A stretch of 9,289 nt of DNA from Pseudomonadota bacterium. GTDB taxonomy: Bacteria; Pseudomonadota; Alphaproteobacteria; Rhizobiales; Rhizobiaceae. The notes beneath the pieces are model-generated. The model did not search any database. It was not told the origin of the DNA and was given only the letters and a program-made list of their open reading frames with translations. Of this stretch, positions 1 to 6,756 are shown piece by piece; the first letter of the stretch is position 1, and every line of letters starts with the position of its first letter. The translations under genes were made by a program, and so were the position numbers. The stretch is taken from assembly GCA_023390055.1 (NCBI GenBank), contig JAEWDP010000164.1, positions 1 through 9,289 of the forward strand, given 5' to 3'.

Positions 1-42
1 AGCGGCCGCTGACTTTCTCCTTATAAAATCATCCACGCAGAC

Positions 43-66
43 GTGCCGGGGTCGCTGCCGCGGCAC
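43..66 (-). terminator. Possible weak hairpin downstream of the response regulator gene
   Basis: Six-base perfect inverted arms (GTGCCG and CGGCAC) with a 12-base loop lie 8 bases after the regulator stop codon in the minus direction. The position suits a transcription terminator. However, no T-run follows directly: the nearest run of four T on the minus strand is about 15 bases further on, so an intrinsic terminator is doubtful. An AAGGAG sequence lies further downstream on the minus strand, but no start codon follows it inside the window. Confidence 0.3.
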
Positions 67-74
67 TTCTGTCT

Positions 75-797
75 TTACTTTATGCCAAGCCACTCGTTCA
101 AATCGGCTTCAGCCCGTTCAAGTGCACTATAATTGATGAGTTTTCTTAACAATGCGACGGCCACGGCACGGCTGCGCAGATTGTACCGGCCATCTTCTCC
201 ATCATCATTCAGCCGCTGGTAGATATTGAGTTTCTCATAGAGCTGCTGAAGTCGGTTCTGGACACTCCTGAGTGAAAGATTATGTCGCCGCGCAATCGTC
301 CGATCTGTCAGTCCGAGTGCGATGTCAATCAGTATTTCGTATTCCGATTCAGTGAAGCCTGTGACGTTTCCGAGACTTTTTTGCTGCATGCCGCGAACCT
401 CGCGGTCAATGACGCATTGTGATTCGATGAATATGCTACGCAGTGCAAGCCTTAACCGGTCGTCCGATGCGGATTTGAGAATGTATCCATAAGCCGCACC
501 TTCGGGGACGATACGTGAAACGCCGCGTACGTAGGCTTCATCGGCGTAATTCGACCAGAAAAGAATACGTGTATCTGGACGTTCCTTCCAGATCGTGCGT
601 GCCGCCTCGATACCATTCCTTTCGGTCATCTGGAGATCCATGACGATGTGGGCGGAACGATATTGTCGTGCAAGGTCTTCACCGTTTCTGCCATTTTCGG
701 CCTCAAGCACCGTGTCACATTCGGGAAGGGCAGCACGGACGGCATCATGGAGATAGGACCGATGAAGGGGATCGTCTTCAACGATGAGGACTTCCAT
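75..797 (-). CDS. NarL/LuxR-family two-component response regulator
   Basis: This is a cytoplasmic DNA-binding regulator of 240 residues from the chosen start. Residues 1-120 form a receiver domain: the acidic pair is D8/D9 in VEDD, the phosphoacceptor is D54 in IVMDLQM, the switch serine is S82 in FWSNY, and the conserved lysine is K108 in YILKSA. Residues 148-193 form a LuxR-type helix-turn-helix (FTESEYEIL, then TDRTIARRHNLSLRSVQNRL), followed by a C-terminal tail of about 45 residues that is longer than usual. An in-frame ATG at 821 overlaps the kinase stop as ATGA but has no ribosome site. The ATG at 797 has GGGAG seven bases upstream, and its product begins right at the first receiver strand, so it is preferred. 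The regulator is co-transcribed with the kinase and is the likely output of that pair. Targets are not shown directly; the divergent transport operon is the natural candidate. Confidence 0.93.
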   Translation of the reverse strand: MEVLIVEDDPLHRSYLHDAVRAALPECDTVLEAENGRNGEDLARQYRSAHIVMDLQMTERNGIEAARTIWKERPDTRILFWSNYADEAYVRGVSRIVPEGAAYGYILKSASDDRLRLALRSIFIESQCVIDREVRGMQQKSLGNVTGFTESEYEILIDIALGLTDRTIARRHNLSLRSVQNRLQQLYEKLNIYQRLNDDGEDGRYNLRSRAVAVALLRKLINYSALERAEADLNEWLGIK

Positions 798-804
798 GTT
801 GTTT

Positions 805-809
805 CTCCC
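805..809 (-). promoter_or_regulatory. Shine-Dalgarno site deciding the regulator start
   Basis: GGGAG on the minus strand lies seven bases before the ATG at 797. The upstream ATG at 821, which overlaps the kinase stop, has no purine-rich site before it. This favours the shorter 240-residue protein. Confidence 0.6.
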
Positions 810-817
810 GATAGCTG

Positions 818-2038
818 TCATTGTACATGTCTTGACGGCAGATTGACCTCGACGAGTGTCCCCGGATGGTTGCCGTTCTTTCCGATTTCGAAGCGCGCGC
901 CGATAAGCCGTGCCCGCGTGCGCATATTGTTTATGCCGTGACCTATTCGCTCGCGGTGATCACCAACGCCGATGCCATCATCGAGGACTGAAATTGAAAG
1001 CGCTTTTTCGCCTGCCTCTATGCCAACGAGGATACGGCTTGGCTGGGCGTGCCGAATGGCGTTATTGATGGCTTCCTGCACGATTCGGAACAGAGCGATT
1101 GCCACGGACTGTTCAAGAGCGTCGAAGGCATCATCGCTATTGCTTATAACATCCCAGTCAATTGGCAAGCCGCTGTCACGGACGGAACGGTCAAGGTGGT
1201 TTTCGATTGCCTGCGTGGCCCCGAACAATTGAAGAACGGAAGGTTTGGCCTCTTCGATGATCTGGCGTAGGTCGTGCATGCAGTGCTGGAGGCTGCGAAA
1301 GAGTGGCTCCAAGGTGTCGCCGGATATATCTGGCAAGTGGGTCAACCGTTCCATTCGACGCGCAAGTCTCGTCAGGTCGGCCAGTGTCTGATCATGCAGA
1401 TCCATCCCGATGCGCTGACGTTCGGTCTCGAGCGCTTCAGTCAATTTCAGCGCGCCCAGTCGTAAACCCTCTTCGCGTGCCCGCGCTTCGGTCTCTACGA
1501 TAGCGGATCGTTTGGCCTGTTCGGCAGCGCGTAAGGCGAAGAAGTATGGGGTCAGCAGATCCGCGACAGAGCGAGCGTTTTCTACGTCGTCCATTGTATA
1601 GCAGTCAGGCTTGTGACTTGAGCAACTGAGCGCACCAATGATGTCACCCTGGACGCGTAGGGGAACGTGCAAACGGCTTCGCAGAGAAAGTGCAATGATC
1701 GGACTGGAGAACGCGCCATCGAAATGAAATCTCGGGTCCGAGCATGCATCGCCGGACAGAAGGTAATCGACGTCACCGGACAGAAGTGTGCGGATCGGGC
1801 TGCCACTCAAGAGGGCTGGTGGCTGCTTGCTCCAGTCTGTCTCGAGCCCGCTCTCATAAGCGATATGGTACTTTCCATCTATCAACTTCATGCAGACATC
1901 GAGGTGGTCGTGCGGAATAATATGGCTGATTTCCACGGCCACGGACTGGATGATCGCGTTAAAATCAAGCTGCCCGGCGAGCAGTCTTGAAATCCCCAGA
2001 TAATGGTCGAAAAGTGAACTTCGTGTTGCATTCAGCAT
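818..2038 (-). CDS. Soluble GAF-domain sensor histidine kinase (HisKA_3 type, NarX/DegS-like core)
   Basis: This is a cytoplasmic sensor kinase of 406 residues from the chosen start; no hydrophobic stretch is long enough to span a membrane. Residues about 25-170 form a GAF-like sensory domain ending in a VPLRVQGDIIGALSC segment, followed by a charged helical linker. The dimerisation/phosphoacceptor helix carries ERQRIGMDLHDQ with H215. The HATPase domain has its N box in QEAINNAIRH (321-330), a DDGIG box (353-357) and a GHGINNM glycine box (366-372). This domain order is typical of kinases that pair with NarL-type regulators, and the next gene encodes one. An upstream in-frame ATG at 2083 would add 15 residues. 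The start at 2038 is preferred because AGGAGG lies nine bases before it. The stop codon sits just ahead of the regulator gene, implying one transcript. The ligand is unknown; the GAF domain could bind a small metabolite or another cofactor. Confidence 0.92.
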   Translation of the reverse strand: MLNATRSSLFDHYLGISRLLAGQLDFNAIIQSVAVEISHIIPHDHLDVCMKLIDGKYHIAYESGLETDWSKQPPALLSGSPIRTLLSGDVDYLLSGDACSDPRFHFDGAFSSPIIALSLRSRLHVPLRVQGDIIGALSCSSHKPDCYTMDDVENARSVADLLTPYFFALRAAEQAKRSAIVETEARAREEGLRLGALKLTEALETERQRIGMDLHDQTLADLTRLARRMERLTHLPDISGDTLEPLFRSLQHCMHDLRQIIEEAKPSVLQLFGATQAIENHLDRSVRDSGLPIDWDVISNSDDAFDALEQSVAIALFRIVQEAINNAIRHAQPSRILVGIEAGEKALSISVLDDGIGVGDHRERIGHGINNMRTRARLIGARFEIGKNGNHPGTLVEVNLPSRHVQ

Positions 2039-2047
2039 GAATTGTGT

Positions 2048-2053
2048 CCTCCT
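2048..2053 (-). promoter_or_regulatory. Strong Shine-Dalgarno site deciding the kinase start
   Basis: A full AGGAGG on the minus strand lies nine bases before the ATG at 2038. The longer alternative, ATG at 2083, has only a weak purine stretch upstream, so translation most likely begins at 2038. Confidence 0.6.
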
Positions 2054-2261
2054 GGCCCCGATGTCAGGCAGCACCTCATCCATACGGGAGATTAAGCGCC
2101 TAGTTGAACCGCTTGTCTTGCGGGTTCCCGCACATTATTGGCGATAATCCGTAGATGTCCTGCTTATATATACCTAGGCAAGACTGGCTTTGTGCATCAT
2201 GATTTCATTACTGAACGACAGTGCGTCAGTGCAACATAATATATGGACCCGTTGAGGAGCG

Positions 2262-2283
2262 GTTCTCGCGAATTCAGCGAAAC
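2262..2283 (+). promoter_or_regulatory. Imperfect dyad just upstream of the binding-protein ribosome site
   Basis: GTT-C-TCGC, a central GAATTC plus A, then GCGA-AAC form a seven-base-pair stem with one bulged C. The dyad ends two bases before the AGGGAGG ribosome site (2285-2291). In DNA it could be an operator. In RNA it would be a small hairpin next to the ribosome site that might affect translation or mRNA stability. Only the symmetry is seen; the role is inferred. Confidence 0.35.
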
Positions 2284-2296
2284 TAGGGAGGCTTTT

Positions 2297-3313
2297 ATGA
2301 CTATTAGGAAGATGCTTCTGGCGTCGATTGCCACGGTATGTATCGCCGTTCCGGCTACTGCTTCGGCCGATACCGCCGACAAGCGAATTGCACTTTCCAA
2401 CAACTATGCCGGCAACTCCTGGCGCCAGGCGATGTTGACCAGTTGGGACAAGATTACCAAGGACGCCGTAAGTCAGGGTGTCGTTGCGGCGGCGGACCCA
2501 TTCACGACGGCGGAGAATCAGGCAACCGAGCAGGCTGCCCAGATCCAGAACCTGATTTTGCAGGGTTATGATGCGATCGTCATCAATGCAGCTTCGCCGA
2601 CGGCATTGAACGGCGCTGTGAAGCAAGCTTGCGATGCAGGAATCGTCGTTGTGTCCTTCGATGGGACTGTCACTGAGCCTTGTGCGTGGAAGATTGCCGT
2701 TGATTTTAAGGCAATGGGTGAAAGCCAGATCGAGTATCTGGCCAAGAAGTTTCCCGAGGGAGGCAATCTTCTAGAGATTCGGGGTCTGGCAGGCGTTTCC
2801 GTGGATGATCAGATCCATGCAGGAATTCAGGCAGGCGTTGAAAAGAACCCGCAATTCAAGGTCGCGGGCTCGGTCAACGGTGATTGGGCGCAAGATGTGG
2901 CACAACGTGCAGTTGCTGGTATCCTGCCAAGTTTGCCCGAGATTGTAGCCGTTGTAACTCAGGGCGGTGATGGTTACGGGGCGGCCCAGGCATTCGCCGC
3001 GGCGAACCGCCCGATACCAACTGTTGTCATGGGTAATCGTGAAGACGAACTCGTCTGGTGGAAACAGCAAAAGGACGCCAATGGCTACGAGACGATGTCC
3101 GTTTCGATTGCGCCAGGCGTTTCAACACTTGCTTTTTGGGTCGCTCAGCAGATTCTCGATGGCGAAGACGTGAGCAAGGACCTCGTCGTTCCATTCCTGC
3201 GCATCGATCAGGATAATCTTGAGGCCAATCTCGAGAATACGGAAAAGGGCGGTGTGGCGAACGTCGAGTATTCACTCGATGACGCAAAGAAGGTTATCGC
3301 ATCAGCAAACTAA
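2297..3313 (+). CDS. Periplasmic sugar-type substrate-binding protein of a CUT2 ABC transporter
   Basis: This is a secreted solute receptor of 338 residues that would deliver substrate to the permeases encoded downstream. Residues 1-24 are a Sec signal peptide: positive start MTIRK, hydrophobic core, and ASA before the likely cut ahead of D25. The mature part fits the two-lobe Periplasmic_binding_4 (ribose/galactose-binding-like) fold: strand RIALSNNYAGNSW, then QGYDAIVINAASPTAL, VVVSFDGTV, a hinge-region GDWAQDVAQRAV, TQGGDGYGAAQAF and VVMGNRED. NNY, W, FDG, DW and NREDELVWW are plausible ligand-contact segments but do not name the substrate. The in-frame ATG at 2243 would put 18 residues before the signal peptide. 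ATG 2297 has AGGGAGG five bases upstream and is clearly better. The gene is first in the operon and divergent from the kinase. The overall family is secure; the substrate is unknown. Confidence 0.93.
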   Translation: MTIRKMLLASIATVCIAVPATASADTADKRIALSNNYAGNSWRQAMLTSWDKITKDAVSQGVVAAADPFTTAENQATEQAAQIQNLILQGYDAIVINAASPTALNGAVKQACDAGIVVVSFDGTVTEPCAWKIAVDFKAMGESQIEYLAKKFPEGGNLLEIRGLAGVSVDDQIHAGIQAGVEKNPQFKVAGSVNGDWAQDVAQRAVAGILPSLPEIVAVVTQGGDGYGAAQAFAAANRPIPTVVMGNREDELVWWKQQKDANGYETMSVSIAPGVSTLAFWVAQQILDGEDVSKDLVVPFLRIDQDNLEANLENTEKGGVANVEYSLDDAKKVIASAN

Positions 3314-3338
3314 ACAGGGAGAGGTTTTTTCCTCGACC

Positions 3339-3368
3339 GCGGATGCGACCCGAAGGAGCCGCATCCGC
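3339..3368 (+). terminator. Intercistronic hairpin after the binding-protein gene
   Basis: Perfect 9-base arms GCGGATGCG and CGCATCCGC flank a 12-base loop and are followed by AG then TTTT (3371-3374). A smaller GAGG-T6-CCTC hairpin lies just before it (3321-3334). A GC-rich stem with a short T-run between a binding-protein gene and its ATPase gene is a familiar arrangement. It could partly terminate transcription or protect the upstream mRNA 3' end, giving more binding protein than membrane subunits. The T-run is too short for confident full termination. Confidence 0.6.
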
Positions 3369-3410
3369 AGTTTTCTGCCGGTTATCCGTTTGCCCGGAGA
3401 CAGCATTTAC

Positions 3411-4874
3411 ATGTCTGAAGTAATCACAGGTCAAGAAGTTGTTGCCGCGCGCGGTATTCGTGTCTCGTTCGGAGCCGTGAAGGCGCTTGATGGTGCAGAT
3501 CTTGTCATTCGCTCAGGCGAGTGCGTCGGGCTGGTGGGACATAATGGTGCAGGCAAATCAACTATCGTAAACGTGATAAATGGGGGGCTTACGCCGCAAG
3601 AAGGCACGGTCTCATATGGTGGATCCACAGCCCATCACGGCATTGCGGCCGCGCGTGCAAACGGTGTCCGTTGCGTCTTTCAGGAGTTATCGCTATGTCC
3701 CAACCTGACAGTCACTGAAAATGTGCGTGTCATGCACGCCAAGCTTAAAGGTCTTAACTGGCGACAGCGCGCACTTGAACTTGTCCAGACCCAGCTTAAG
3801 GACATCTTTCCGGGGCACAGGATTGACTGCGGAGACGCTGTCGACGACCTGTCTATCGCCGAACGCCAGATGGTTGAAATTGCAATCAGCTTCGCCGGTT
3901 TGCATGAAAAGCCCAAGCTCGTCATTCTTGATGAGCCCACGTCCTCGCTTGATGCGGGCCTTGCGGCGCAATTGATGGCTTATGTTCGTCGTTTTGTAGC
4001 TGAGGGCGGCTCGGTTCTGTTAATCTCCCACATCCTCGGTGAAATACTTTCCACCTCGGACCGGATTGTGGTGATGAAGGATGGGCAGGTGGTTGCTGAC
4101 GAGGTGGCAAGTGCCTTTACAACCCGGACCCTTGTCGAAACCATGGGAAGCATGGTGCGTGAACAGACGTCGGAGCGCACCAGACGAACCAAGATCGGAT
4201 CCCCAGTTTTTTCGGTTCCGCTTCAAAAGAACCATCAAATACGCTTTGAGGCATTCCAGGGTGAGATCATCGGGCTTGCGGGGCTTGGAGGGCATGGCCA
4301 GACTGACGCCTTGCTCGACCTTTATCTCACGGCGAACAGCAACTGGTGGCCAGCTCACAATCGCAAGATCGCATTTGTTGCCGGAGACAGAAGCTTGAAC
4401 GGAATATTTCCGCTCTGGAGTATATTGAAGAATCTTAGCATTGCATCACTTGGCGGACTTTCACCAGCCAGCATGGTGGACAATATTCGTGAACGGTCTC
4501 TTGGAGAGAGCTGGAAGAAGCGTATCGACATACGCACGCCCGACATGGAGAACCGGATACTGTCCCTGTCCGGCGGCAATCAGCAAAAGGCACTTTTTGC
4601 GCGTGCTCTCGCAACAACGGCGAAAGTCGTTCTCATGGATGATCCAATGCGTGGCGTTGATGTTGGCACGAAGCAGGAAGTTTATGAAATCCTGCGTAGC
4701 GAAGCGGCCAGCGGGCGAACCTTCATTTGGTATTCTACTGAGATGGACGAGATCGAACAATGCGATCGTGTGTATGTCTTTCGCAATAGTGCGATTGCTG
4801 CCGAATTGATTGGTGACGAGATAACCGAAAAGAATGTTCTTGCAGCTTCTTTCGCCGGAAGTGAGGCGGCATGA
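3411..4874 (+). CDS. CUT2-family sugar ABC transporter ATPase with two nucleotide-binding domains (RbsA-like)
   Basis: This is a peripheral inner-membrane ATPase of 487 residues that would power uptake through the two permeases. The first domain is complete: Walker A GHNGAGKST (43-51), Q loop Q91, signature LSIAERQ (147-153), Walker B VILDEP with D174/E175, and switch histidine H207. The second domain is degenerate. Its Walker A position reads GLGGHGQTD (291-299) without the lysine. Its signature LSGGNQQK (386-393) is intact. Its Walker B reads VVLMDDP (406-412), with Asp at the catalytic-Glu position. Degeneracy in the second domain is normal for RbsA-type proteins, but here the stretch between the Walker A region and FVAGDRSLNGIF (322-333) is also shorter than usual. 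The start at 3411 has GGAG 11 bases upstream. An in-frame extension back to 3219 would overlap the previous gene and is rejected. The stop overlaps the next start (ATGA). Confidence 0.94.
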   Translation: MSEVITGQEVVAARGIRVSFGAVKALDGADLVIRSGECVGLVGHNGAGKSTIVNVINGGLTPQEGTVSYGGSTAHHGIAAARANGVRCVFQELSLCPNLTVTENVRVMHAKLKGLNWRQRALELVQTQLKDIFPGHRIDCGDAVDDLSIAERQMVEIAISFAGLHEKPKLVILDEPTSSLDAGLAAQLMAYVRRFVAEGGSVLLISHILGEILSTSDRIVVMKDGQVVADEVASAFTTRTLVETMGSMVREQTSERTRRTKIGSPVFSVPLQKNHQIRFEAFQGEIIGLAGLGGHGQTDALLDLYLTANSNWWPAHNRKIAFVAGDRSLNGIFPLWSILKNLSIASLGGLSPASMVDNIRERSLGESWKKRIDIRTPDMENRILSLSGGNQQKALFARALATTAKVVLMDDPMRGVDVGTKQEVYEILRSEAASGRTFIWYSTEMDEIEQCDRVYVFRNSAIAAELIGDEITEKNVLAASFAGSEAA

Positions 4875-5812
4875 AACTTTCATCTGGTGCCATTCGCCTG
4901 ATCATTCCAGCTGCATCACTTGCGGTGCTGCTTGTTGCGATCTTCTACATGCAGCCTCGTGCAATGAGTTATACGGGACTTAATCTGCTCTTCAATCTGG
5001 CGGTTCCAATCGTATTGGCAACCATCGCTCAAATGCTGATCATGGCTGTTAACGATCTCGACTTGTCGATGGGGACGTTCGTCAGCTTTACGGCCTGTGT
5101 CACGGCTACCTTCCTGCAGAGCTCTCCGTGGATAGGTATCCTAATCTTCATGGCTTCGATTGCGACCTATGCCGGTATGGGTGCCATCATCTATGTGCGC
5201 GAACTGCCATCGATCGTGGTCACGCTCGGAATGAGTTTTGTCTGGGGTGGTCTGGCCGTGTTGCTGTTACCGTCACCCGGTGGAGAGGCGCCCGGCTGGA
5301 TCCGCACGATCATGTCAGCCAAACCTCCCTTCATACCTGTGGCGATTATTGCAAGCGTGCTGATTGCTCTCGTGACGCATTTTCTGATCGTGAGATCATC
5401 ACTTGGTGTGCTGATCCGAGGGGTTGGCGGTAATGATCGTTCGGTGGAGCGGGCTGGTTGGTCGGTTGTCGCCATTCGCGCGGCAACCTACGCACTGGCA
5501 GGTCTGTTCGCGGTGCTGGCAGGCATCACTCTTGTCGGCCTGATGACCTCCGCAGATGCAAATATTGCCCTTCGCTATACGTTGCTTTCGATCGCGGGGG
5601 TTATCCTCGGCGGTGGTGAATTTGTCGGTGGGCGGATTTCACCAGTTGGTGCGGTGATTGGGGCACTGACCCTGACACTTGCCGGCTCATTCCTTTCCTT
5701 CATGCGTATTTCGCCGGACTGGCAGATTGGTGCGCAGGGGGCAATTCTCATTATTGTACTGGCCTTGCGGCTCTTCCTCAACCGACTGGAAAAAAGGGAG
5801 AGGGGTCAATGA
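4871..5812 (+). CDS. RbsC-like ABC transporter permease, first of two
   Basis: This is an integral inner-membrane protein of 313 residues in the BPD_transp_2 family, forming half of the transport channel. Hydrophobic segments at about 9-28, 36-60, 68-85, 88-108, 112-133, 153-174, 203-226, 236-250, 256-277 and 287-304 suggest eight to ten membrane helices. Family landmarks are VNDLDLSMG (60-68), matching the GxDLSxG motif, the cytoplasmic loop GGNDRSVERAGW (186-197) that contacts the ATPase, and GGGEFVGG followed by GAVIGA (247-265). The start codon overlaps the ATPase stop by four bases with GAGG close upstream, implying translational coupling. A second, distinct permease follows, so the channel is probably a heterodimer. 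Substrate cannot be read from the sequence. Confidence 0.93.
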   Translation: MKLSSGAIRLIIPAASLAVLLVAIFYMQPRAMSYTGLNLLFNLAVPIVLATIAQMLIMAVNDLDLSMGTFVSFTACVTATFLQSSPWIGILIFMASIATYAGMGAIIYVRELPSIVVTLGMSFVWGGLAVLLLPSPGGEAPGWIRTIMSAKPPFIPVAIIASVLIALVTHFLIVRSSLGVLIRGVGGNDRSVERAGWSVVAIRAATYALAGLFAVLAGITLVGLMTSADANIALRYTLLSIAGVILGGGEFVGGRISPVGAVIGALTLTLAGSFLSFMRISPDWQIGAQGAILIIVLALRLFLNRLEKRERGQ

Positions 5813-6756
5813 ACACGATCCGTTTGTTATCGTCGAAGCCCTGGATCTGGTCCTTTGTAGCAACGATCATAGTCTGGATTGTCACAGTCCTCTTCACTGG
5901 GGGTGCCAGCTCGCTTGGCTTGACGCAGGCGGCCCTTACATTTGCTGCATTTTCTGCAATTGTCGGGATCGGCCAGATGTTCGTGATCACTCTTGGCCCG
6001 GGAAATATCGATCTGTCAGTGCCGGCAACCATGACCCTGTCGGGAACGCTGTCGCTGAAGCTGATGGATGTTCAAAACGAGATGATCCTGGCCGGATTGC
6101 TGGTTTCGATCCTGATAGGCTTGATTGTCGGAACGGCAAATTATGGCCTGATCAAGTTGTTGCGCATCCCACCAATCATCGCAACGCTCTCAATGAGCTT
6201 CATCGTCCAGTCCACTGCAATCTGGGCCAGTCGTGGTTTGCGTGTAAAACCTCCAGAAGCACTAGCGAAGTTCTGCACGTCCTATTCGTTCGGTGTTCCT
6301 AACGTTGCCATTATTGCATTGCTCCTGTCGCTTGGGGCGTGGGTGTTGCTTGAAAAGAGCCTCTTCGGCCGCTGGATCTCTGCAATTGGTCAAAGTACAT
6401 TCGCCGCGCGAATGGCCGGTATTCCCGTCGACGGCACTCGTTTTGCGACGTACGTTCTATGTGCAGTCCTTGCATCGATCGGTGGTTATCTACTAGCAAG
6501 TTTCTCAGGTGGGGCTGCGCTCAATATGGGAGCGGATTATCTTCTGATGTCGATTGCTGTTGTCGTCATAGGAGGTACTGCGGTTGCAGGTGGCAATTCT
6601 AATGTACCAGGTGTGTGGGGGGCATCGCTCTTCATGTTTCTCGTCGTATCCATGCTTAACACCTATGGTTTCAGCGCGGGCACGCGCCTTATCCTTACGG
6701 GGGTCATCATCATTGCAGTCATCCTGGCGGCCGGCGGCAAGAAGGTTCTAAGGTGA
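5809..6756 (+). CDS. RbsC-like ABC transporter permease, second of two
   Basis: This is an integral inner-membrane protein of 315 residues, BPD_transp_2 family and clearly diverged from the preceding permease. Hydrophobic segments cover most of the chain (about 12-30, 41-62, 70-86, 92-110, 120-142, 163-181, 212-232, 242-258, 268-284 and 292-310). Landmarks are LGPGNIDLSV (62-71) for the GxDLSxG motif, the IGQSTFAARMAGIPV loop (193-207) that would dock on the ATPase, and VIGGTAVAGGNSN (253-265). The ATG overlaps the previous stop (ATGA) and is preceded by a strong AGGGAGAGGGG purine tract. Two different permeases with one double-domain ATPase fit a complete CUT2-type importer. The end overlaps the lactonase start by four bases (GTGA). 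Confidence 0.93.
   Translation: MNTIRLLSSKPWIWSFVATIIVWIVTVLFTGGASSLGLTQAALTFAAFSAIVGIGQMFVITLGPGNIDLSVPATMTLSGTLSLKLMDVQNEMILAGLLVSILIGLIVGTANYGLIKLLRIPPIIATLSMSFIVQSTAIWASRGLRVKPPEALAKFCTSYSFGVPNVAIIALLLSLGAWVLLEKSLFGRWISAIGQSTFAARMAGIPVDGTRFATYVLCAVLASIGGYLLASFSGGAALNMGADYLLMSIAVVVIGGTAVAGGNSNVPGVWGASLFMFLVVSMLNTYGFSAGTRLILTGVIIIAVILAAGGKKVLR

Larger units (their letters stand above)
2039..2296. promoter_or_regulatory. Divergent control region between the kinase and transporter operons
   Basis: This region must hold the promoters of both divergent transcripts. Visible elements are: a hairpin-like repeat GAACCGC / GCGGGTTC at 2106-2127 (one bulge); a dyad ATTAT-N5-ATAAT at 2134-2148; an AT-rich TATATATA followed by CCTAGG at 2165-2178; the 8-base palindrome ATCATGAT at 2196-2203; and a possible plus-strand -10 box CATAAT at 2235-2240 with only a poor -35 match (CTGAAC, 2211-2216). 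None is proven. The dyads are candidate operators for the NarL-type regulator. No sigma-54 type GG-N10-GC element was seen around the one GG/GC pair checked (2186-2195). An ORF reading across this region on the minus strand (2174-2626) runs antisense into the binding-protein gene and was not accepted. Confidence 0.55.

Noticed and set aside
648..941. Plus-strand ORF antisense to the regulator/kinase junction, and similar long antisense frames in 972-1990
   Set aside because: All lie opposite clearly conserved kinase and regulator sequence with intact motifs, so they are shadows.
2185..2196. Sigma-54-like TGGC...TGC element
   Set aside because: The GG-to-GC spacing is 6 bases, not the required 10.
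2174..2626. 150-residue minus-strand ORF across the divergent region and binding-protein start
   Set aside because: It is antisense to a well-supported gene, shows no recognisable domain, and its composition fits a shadow frame.
3219..3410. N-terminal extension of the ATPase reading frame
   Set aside because: It would overlap the end of the binding-protein gene and the hairpin, has no family similarity, and ATG 3411 is followed directly by the normal ABC start segment.
4461..4883. 140-residue minus-strand ORF opposite the second ATPase domain
   Set aside because: It is antisense to the conserved LSGGNQQK and Walker B region, with no domain or ribosome-site support.
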